DNA of 64,000 bases from Arthrobacter sp. 31Y. GTDB taxonomy: Bacteria > Actinomycetota > Actinomycetes > Actinomycetales > Micrococcaceae. Positions within the stretch are counted from its first letter, which is position 1, and every line of letters starts with the position of its first letter. The notes below the pieces were generated by a model. The model searched no databases, was not told where the DNA came from, and worked only from the letters and a program-made list of their open reading frames with translations. Location: the NCBI RefSeq assembly GCF_000526335.1, contig NZ_JAFW01000001.1, positions 4,154,001 to 4,218,000 of the forward strand, in the 5' to 3' direction. Positions 58,050 through 64,000 of this stretch are shown one piece after another. Made by a program: the position numbers and the translations under genes.

Positions 58050-58718
58050 ATGAGTTCGTCCATGGAGAATGGAGTCAGCAAACCGGCCGAGGTGCGCGCG
58101 TTCCTCAGCGGTGACCCCCGTGTCATCGCTCCGCAGATACTGGGGGCGGTACTGACCCACCATTCGGAAGCCGGTCCGGTTTCGGTCAGGCTTACCGAGG
58201 TTGAGGCCTACATGGGACCACGCGATTCAGAGCACCCCGACCCCGGCTCTCACACCTTCGGGGGCCCCACCGCCCGGAATGCACCCATGTTTGGGCCACC
58301 GGGATTCCTGTACGTCTACTTCACCTATGGCATGCACTACTGCGCCAATATCGTCTGCGGTCCCGAGGGCGCCCCGTCAGCGCTGCTCCTCCGCGCTGGG
58401 GAAATAGTGGAAGGCGAAGGGCTGGCTGCCCTTCGCAGGCCGGCATCCAAAGCGCACAAGGACCTGGCAAGCGGACCTGCCCGGCTCGCCTCCGCGCTGG
58501 GACTCACGACGGCGGATACTGGCCGTGACGCCCTCGCCGCACCGTTCAGCTTGTGGTTGCCGAAGACGCCCACAGCTGCCGTGGCCAGCGGGCCGCGGGT
58601 GGGCGTATCGGGCCCTGGCGGAAGCACTGAATATCCGTGGCGTTTTTGGGTTGAAGATGATCCAACGGTGTCCAAGTACAAGGCTGCCAGGCCGCGGACA
58701 CGTAACACTGCCGGGTGA
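58050..58718 (+). CDS. mpg: DNA-3-methyladenine glycosylase (AAG/Mpg family)
   Basis: A 222-residue alkyladenine glycosylase that excises 3-methyladenine and related bases. The catalytic glutamate lies in RLTEVEAYMGPRDSEHP. TARNAPMFGPPGFLYVYFTYGMHYCANIV is the base-flipping core (split here by residue order), and ASGPARLASALGL is the family segment. It is transcribed divergently from the Ada-AlkA gene, so two unrelated alkylation glycosylases sit back to back. Confidence 0.93.
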   Translation: MSSSMENGVSKPAEVRAFLSGDPRVIAPQILGAVLTHHSEAGPVSVRLTEVEAYMGPRDSEHPDPGSHTFGGPTARNAPMFGPPGFLYVYFTYGMHYCANIVCGPEGAPSALLLRAGEIVEGEGLAALRRPASKAHKDLASGPARLASALGLTTADTGRDALAAPFSLWLPKTPTAAVASGPRVGVSGPGGSTEYPWRFWVEDDPTVSKYKAARPRTRNTAG

Positions 58719-58796
58719 CGTTCACCGCACCCCCCACGTTAACCAAAATCGCTGTAGAATGGACGGTCTGTCTTTTGCGATAGGGGTTACGGTTCG

Positions 58797-61025
58797 ATGC
58801 ACGACGCTGATTTGGTCCACGAGCAGGAATATGTTGCCGGGCTGTACGCCCGGCTCGATGAGCTGCGCGCTGAAAAGCGCGCCCAGCTGGCGCAGGTGCG
58901 CAAGGCCGGCGCGGTGGGAACCATGCAGAACGTCTCGGAACGGGACGCCTTCGCGGCACTGTACGAAGACCGCCTGGCCCAGCTCGACGCCGTCGACGAC
59001 CGCTTGGTCTTTGGCCGCCTCGACCTCGATTCGGGAGAGGCGCAATACATCGGCCGTATTGGTCTGTCCACGGCCGATCTCCAGCGGCTGATGGTCGACT
59101 GGCGCGCGCCCGAAGCGGGCCACTTCTATCAGGCAACCGCGTTCGATCGCCAAGGTGTCCGCCGTCGTCGCCACCTGATCCTCCAGGGACGCGACGTCAA
59201 GGCGATCGAAGATGACGTCCTGGACGCCGGGATGCTCGCTGACAACGACTCACTTCAGGGTGAGGGCGCGTTGCTGGCTGCGCTCAATTCCAAACGCACC
59301 GGCCGCATGTCGGACATTGTGGGCACCATCCAGTCCGAGCAGGACCGGATCATCCGTTCCTCAATTTCGGGCGCGTTGGTAGTCCAGGGCGGACCCGGAA
59401 CGGGCAAAACCGCCGTAGCCCTGCACCGTGCCGCCTATTTGTTGTATACGCACCGCGAGCGACTCAAGAGTGCCGGTGTTCTGCTCGTTGGGCCGTCGTC
59501 GTCCTTCATGAATTACATCGAACGAGTGCTGCCGTCTCTCGGTGAGACCGGTGTAGTCATGGCCAGCCTCGGTCGCCTCATGCCCGGGATTCACGCCATT
59601 CCCGAGGAAGATGCCGACGTTGCCGCCCTCAAGGGCAAACTCGACATGGCAACCGTGGTGGCAAACGCCGTTGCCAACCGGCAGCGGACACCTGCAGAAG
59701 ACCGCATCCTCGAAGTTGATTCACGAAAGCTGACACTGACGGTCCGCCAAGTACGCCGTGCCAGGGAAAAAGCCCGCGCCACAGGAAAGCCCCACAACGA
59801 AGCGCGGCTCACGTTCGTCAAGATCCTCCTGCGCGAGCTCACGGAGCAGCTGACGGACCTGGTGGAAGAAGGCAACATCGGCAACAACGCCGATCGCGCG
59901 TATTTGGCCGAGGACGTCCGGTCAGCCCGCGATGTACGCATCGCGCTGAACCTTTGCTGGATGCCGATGACCCCCGAGAAGCTCATCTCAGAGCTTTTCA
60001 GCAAGCCGGCCATCCTTGAAGCCTGCACGCCGCACCTGACGCCTGCGCAGCGCATTCTGCTGCAACGGCCGGTGGATGCTCCTTGGACTGAAGCGGATGT
60101 TCCGCTGTTGGACGAGGCCGCCGAGTTGCTGGGTGAACTGGACCCGGCCGCCGGCAGGGGACTGGCCCAGCAGGAAGCAGACCGCGCCCGCGATCTTGCC
60201 AACGCCAAGCAGACCCTTGCCAACATGGAAGCCATGGGCGTTGACGTTCTGGTAACCGCTGAAGAGCTTGCCGAGCAAAACCAGGAGCGTGAAGGGCGGT
60301 TGACTGCTGCCGAGCGCGCCACCAGCGACCGTTCGTGGGCCTTTGGGCACATCGTGGTTGACGAAGCCCAGGAACTCTCGCCCATGCAGTGGCGTCTCCT
60401 GGTCCGGCGTTGCCCGCTGAAGTCGTTCACCATCGTGGGCGACATCGCCCAAACGAGTGCAGCAGCTGGCGCCAATTCGTGGCAAAGCGCCCTGGCGCCG
60501 TCCTTCGGTGACCGCTGGACGCTGGAAGAACTGACCGTCAATTACCGCACACCATCGCAGATCGCCGAAGCCGCGGTCCGCATGGCAAACCGTGCAGGTC
60601 TGGTTGTCTCGGCCCCCAAGGCCGTACGAGAAGGCAAATGGTCGCCCATCGTGGACCACGTTGCGGCAGACGGAATTGTTTCGCGTTTGGTTGAGGTCCT
60701 GCCGGAGGAAGTGGAAGCGATCGACGGCGGCCTGTTGGCTGTGATCGCCGACGGACCACTGCTGCCGCAGGCCACCGCCGCGTTGCGCGAGGTCTACGGA
60801 CGCCGCATCGGCAGCGGCGCAGGCAGCTACCAGCAAGACATCGTGGTGATCAGCCCCAAGGAAGCCAAGGGCCTGGAATTCGACGGCGTTGTGGTCCTGG
60901 AACCTGCTGCAATGTTGAACCACGAGCATGGCAAGGTGGGCGACCTCTACGTCGCCATGACCCGCGCCACGCAGCGTCTGCGCCTTATCGCGGCCGCACC
61001 CGTACCGGCCGGCATCGAGCGCTAG
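58797..61025 (+). CDS. RNA polymerase recycling motor HelD (UvrD-like ATPase)
   Basis: A 742-residue superfamily 1 ATPase. It has an N-terminal coiled-coil (about 1-60, HEQEYVAGLYARLDELRAEK) and Walker A GGPGTGKTAVALH at 198-210. A central insertion follows, then DEAQELSPMQWRLL (Walker B), GDIAQTSA, NYRTPSQIAE and SPKEAKGLEFDGVVV with VAMTRATQRL at the end. HelD inserts arms into RNA polymerase and frees it from DNA; in Streptomyces and mycobacteria the HelR form also displaces rifamycins. A TAGAAT -10 (58754-58759) lies 37 bases before the ATG. I saw no rifampicin-associated element. Confidence 0.88.
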   Translation: MHDADLVHEQEYVAGLYARLDELRAEKRAQLAQVRKAGAVGTMQNVSERDAFAALYEDRLAQLDAVDDRLVFGRLDLDSGEAQYIGRIGLSTADLQRLMVDWRAPEAGHFYQATAFDRQGVRRRRHLILQGRDVKAIEDDVLDAGMLADNDSLQGEGALLAALNSKRTGRMSDIVGTIQSEQDRIIRSSISGALVVQGGPGTGKTAVALHRAAYLLYTHRERLKSAGVLLVGPSSSFMNYIERVLPSLGETGVVMASLGRLMPGIHAIPEEDADVAALKGKLDMATVVANAVANRQRTPAEDRILEVDSRKLTLTVRQVRRAREKARATGKPHNEARLTFVKILLRELTEQLTDLVEEGNIGNNADRAYLAEDVRSARDVRIALNLCWMPMTPEKLISELFSKPAILEACTPHLTPAQRILLQRPVDAPWTEADVPLLDEAAELLGELDPAAGRGLAQQEADRARDLANAKQTLANMEAMGVDVLVTAEELAEQNQEREGRLTAAERATSDRSWAFGHIVVDEAQELSPMQWRLLVRRCPLKSFTIVGDIAQTSAAAGANSWQSALAPSFGDRWTLEELTVNYRTPSQIAEAAVRMANRAGLVVSAPKAVREGKWSPIVDHVAADGIVSRLVEVLPEEVEAIDGGLLAVIADGPLLPQATAALREVYGRRIGSGAGSYQQDIVVISPKEAKGLEFDGVVVLEPAAMLNHEHGKVGDLYVAMTRATQRLRLIAAAPVPAGIER

Positions 61026-61049
61026 GAAAAACGGACCCCGCAAGCCTGC

Positions 61050-61055
61050 TAACTT
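61050..61055 (+). promoter_or_regulatory. candidate leaderless -10 of tyrS
   Basis: TAACTT ends 7 bases before the GTG at 61063. Confidence 0.4.
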
Positions 61056-61062
61056 AGATCTC

Positions 61063-62373
61063 GTGTCACACGTAAACAACCTCGAGTCCCAGCACAACGA
61101 TCCCGCCTTTGCCAACGTCTGGCAGGAGCTCAAATGGCGCGGTCTGGTCCATGTTTCCACCGATGAAACTGAACTGGAAAAATTGCTCGCCGGGGACCCG
61201 ATCACGTATTACTGTGGCTTCGATCCCACCGCGCCTTCACTGCACCTGGGCAACCTGGTGCAGTTGCTGGTGATGCGTCGGCTCCAGTTGGCCGGCCACA
61301 AGCCGCTTGGTTTGGTGGGTGGGTCCACCGGCCTGATCGGCGACCCGCGACCGACGGCGGAACGCACCTTGAACACCAAGGACACCGTCGCGGAGTGGGT
61401 TGGCTACCTTCAGGGTCAGGTGCGCCGTTTCCTCAGCTTCGAGGGCGACAACTCCGCCCGCATGGTCAACAACCTGGACTGGACCGCGCCGCTGAGCGCC
61501 ATCGATTTCCTGCGGGAGATCGGCAAGCACTTCCGCGTGGGCACCATGCTCCGCAAGGATGCCGTGGCCTCGCGCCTGAACTCCGACGAAGGCATCAGCT
61601 ACACAGAGTTCAGCTACCAGATCCTGCAGGGCATGGACTACCTTCAGCTCTTCCGCGACTACGGTTGCGCTCTGCAGACCGGTGGCTCGGACCAGTGGGG
61701 CAACCTCACCAGCGGAACCGAACTGATCCGCAAGGTGGAAGGCAAGAGCGTGCACGCCCTGGGCACACCGCTCATCACCAACTCCGATGGAACCAAGTTC
61801 GGCAAGAGCGAAGGCAACGCCATCTGGCTGGACCCGGACATGTGCAGCCCGTACACGTTCTACCAGTTTTGGCTGAACACAGCCGATGCTGATGTGGTTG
61901 ATCGGCTCAAGGTGTTCACCTTCCTGTCCCGCGCCGAGATTGAAGCACTTGGCCTGGCTGTGGCTGAGCGTCCCTTTGCCCGTGAAGGTCAGAAGAAGCT
62001 GGCCTTCGAAGTGACCTCCCTGGTGCATGGCGTTGACGCCACCGAGAAAGTCATCGCCGCTTCGGCTGCGCTTTTCGGCAACGGCGACCTCACGGTTTTG
62101 GATGAGGGGATACTGGAAGCTGCCACAGCTGAACTTCCCTCGGCGACGGTCGGTGCCGATGGACTGGGCATCATCGATCTCCTGGTTACCTCGGGACTCT
62201 CGGACAGCAAATCTGCCGCCCGGCGAACAGTCGGCGAGGGTGGTGCCTACGTGAACAACACCAAGGTGACCGATCCCGACGCCGTGATTTCCCGCGACCA
62301 GCTGCTTCACGGCCGCTATTTACTCCTTCGCCGCGGCAAGAAGAACCTGGCCACTATTGAGGTCTCGGCCTAG
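61063..62373 (+). CDS. tyrS: tyrosyl-tRNA synthetase
   Basis: A 436-residue class I synthetase. The HIGH-type motif is PSLHLGNL (about 59-66), the KMSKS-type loop is TKFGKSEGNAIW, and TGGSDQWGNLTSG binds tyrosine. The C-terminal S4 RNA-binding domain (about 365-430, ESARRTVGEGGAYVNN-like region) is present. GTG start with a -10-like hexamer directly upstream. Confidence 0.97.
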   Translation: MSHVNNLESQHNDPAFANVWQELKWRGLVHVSTDETELEKLLAGDPITYYCGFDPTAPSLHLGNLVQLLVMRRLQLAGHKPLGLVGGSTGLIGDPRPTAERTLNTKDTVAEWVGYLQGQVRRFLSFEGDNSARMVNNLDWTAPLSAIDFLREIGKHFRVGTMLRKDAVASRLNSDEGISYTEFSYQILQGMDYLQLFRDYGCALQTGGSDQWGNLTSGTELIRKVEGKSVHALGTPLITNSDGTKFGKSEGNAIWLDPDMCSPYTFYQFWLNTADADVVDRLKVFTFLSRAEIEALGLAVAERPFAREGQKKLAFEVTSLVHGVDATEKVIAASAALFGNGDLTVLDEGILEAATAELPSATVGADGLGIIDLLVTSGLSDSKSAARRTVGEGGAYVNNTKVTDPDAVISRDQLLHGRYLLLRRGKKNLATIEVSA

Positions 62374-62394
62374 GTTCTCTCTTCCATCCCGTTC

Positions 62395-62432
62395 CGAAAG
62401 GGCCGGCACCTTCATGGGTGCCGGCCCTTTCG
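62395..62432 (+). terminator. terminator of tyrS
   Basis: A 16-bp perfect stem (62395-62410 with 62417-62432) with a 6-base loop follows the tyrS stop by 21 bases. Confidence 0.9.
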
Positions 62433-62456
62433 TTCTCAGAGAGTGCTTGTTGGCGG

Positions 62457-62571
62457 GAGCCGGACGCTCTCTCAGATCACTCTGGTTTGAGCCGGATGCT
62501 CGCTCATATCCCTCTGGTTTGAGCTGGACGCTCGCTCATATCACTCGGGTTTGAGCTCATCGTTCTCTCTC
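62457..62571 (+). repeat. 32-base tandem repeat array, 3.5 copies
   Basis: Units at 62457, 62489 and 62521 are each 32 bases and run GAGCCGGACGCTCTCTCA... to ...CTGGTTT. A partial fourth copy starts at 62553. The core CGCTCTCTCA/CGCTCGCTCA and the TTTGAGC junction are shared with the array at 56398. Confidence 0.88.
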
Positions 62572-62732
62572 TTTTGTGGGGGAGCGTTGGTGTTTTAAGG
62601 GTTCGACGGCGGTGGTTGCTTTGTGTGACGGGCTTCACTGAAACTTGTTGTTGGTGTTTTGGGGTGGTTTTGGGGTGTGGTGGGGTTGTTTTTCTTGTGT
62701 TGGCGGGGTTTTTGGGTGGTGTTGGTGTGGAT

Positions 62733-62761
62733 TTGGTGTGGGGGTTGGGCGCGTGTAAAGT
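62733..62761 (+). promoter_or_regulatory. candidate rrn promoter
   Basis: TTGGTG (62733-62738) and TAAAGT (62756-62761) are separated by 17 bases, about 400 bases before the 16S start. This is the best -35/-10 pair in the region. Confidence 0.5.
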
Positions 62762-62965
62762 TATTCGAGTCGCCGCCGCTGATGCGGAAAGATAGCGACC
62801 GACTCCCTTTCAATTCACCGGTTCCGGTAGTGCTTTTGTGTGCTTCTGGTTGGTGTGGGAGGCCCGGGTTCTGGTTTGCTTTGTGCGGCTGGTTCGGGTA
62901 AGTTTGAAAAGTTGCTCCGGAGCGATCCTGTCCCTTTGTGGGGGTTTGGTGGTGCCGGGTGTGTC

Positions 62966-62990
62966 TGTTGTTTGAGAACTCAATAGTGTG
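62966..62990 (+). promoter_or_regulatory. rrn antitermination box region (boxA-like)
   Basis: TGTTGTTTGAGAACT followed by CAATAGTGTG matches the conserved actinobacterial rrn leader element that recruits Nus factors. Confidence 0.7.
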
Positions 62991-63159
62991 CCAAGTTTGT
63001 TGATGCCGATTGTTTTATTGATTGGTTGAAATTATGGCCAGTACTGTCATGCACCCCCGTGTGTGGTGGTCTGGTTTTCAGCTGGTTTCGAATTTTGTGC
63101 AGCCGTGTTCGCCGTTATTTCCGGTGGGTGTGGTTGTGTCTGTTTGATTTTGTTTTACT

Positions 63160-64000
<841 letters not shown>

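Larger units (their letters stand above)
62572..63159 (+). promoter_or_regulatory. rRNA operon promoter and leader region
   Basis: About 590 bases with no gene. The first part (62575-62750) is extremely rich in G and T on this strand. The second part is the transcribed leader and carries an antitermination-like box and the 16S processing region. Confidence 0.75.

Noticed and set aside
59988..61205. 405-codon minus-strand open frame opposite helD and tyrS
   Set aside because: Antisense to two confident genes; no motif.
56398..62571. Repeat arrays considered as CRISPR
   Set aside because: The 32-base units are directly tandem with no spacers between them, and no cas genes are present.

Overview
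The window reads as chromosomal DNA from a high-GC actinobacterium of the family Micrococcaceae, most like Arthrobacter/Paenarthrobacter. The grounds are the GC-rich coding, frequent GTG/TTG starts, recA-recX-miaB-miaA-dapF-hflX-lexA order, a DUF3046 gene before recA, mycothiol-type enzyme families, SOS boxes of the actinobacterial TCGAAC-N4-GTTCGA type, and the 16S rRNA at the right end. Genus placement is inference.

Left part (1-18,400). A MarR regulator and a DUF3046 gene precede recA-recX, a frameshifted miaB, miaA, dapF, an RsmC-like methyltransferase, hflX and dinG. Next come lexA and a divergent LysM gene with SOS operators between them. The histidine block hisC-hisB-hisH-(small membrane protein)-hisA-sseB-MFS follows. 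Middle left (18,400-33,100) holds DUF1844, the infC-rpmI-rplT translation operon (ATT start on infC; long tails on IF3 and L20), an rRNA methyltransferase, a cation transporter, an MFS exporter, a Nudix hydrolase, an SOS-box-linked radical SAM gene, pcp, a SIMPL gene, an HExxH protein, an LppM-type lipoprotein and pheST.

Accessory stretch (33,100-44,500). This holds a secreted S1B-type protease, a small membrane protein, about 700 bases of AT-richer DNA with no convincing gene, and a complete lactococcin-972-type bacteriocin cassette (secreted peptide, DUF1430-like membrane protein, ABC ATPase). Directly beyond it lie a 4'-phosphopantetheinyl transferase, an M1 metallopeptidase and a Pls/PosA-type NRPS of about 1318 residues. 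The NRPS adenylation-domain signature reads as lysine-like, so this trio looks like a system for making, activating and trimming a cationic poly-amino acid. These two adjacent antimicrobial systems are the most interesting content.

Right part (44,500-64,000). A quinone oxidoreductase and a fatty acid desaturase are followed by the full arginine operon argCJBDFRGH. Then come a DinB/maleylpyruvate-isomerase-like protein, two alkylation-repair genes (Ada-AlkA fusion and Mpg), the RNA polymerase recycling ATPase HelD, tyrS, and the leader and first ~840 bases of a 16S rRNA gene. Two arrays of related 32-base tandem repeats lie after the DinB-like gene and after tyrS. Many genes carry a TANNNT -10 hexamer 6-8 bases before the start codon, pointing to widespread leaderless transcription.
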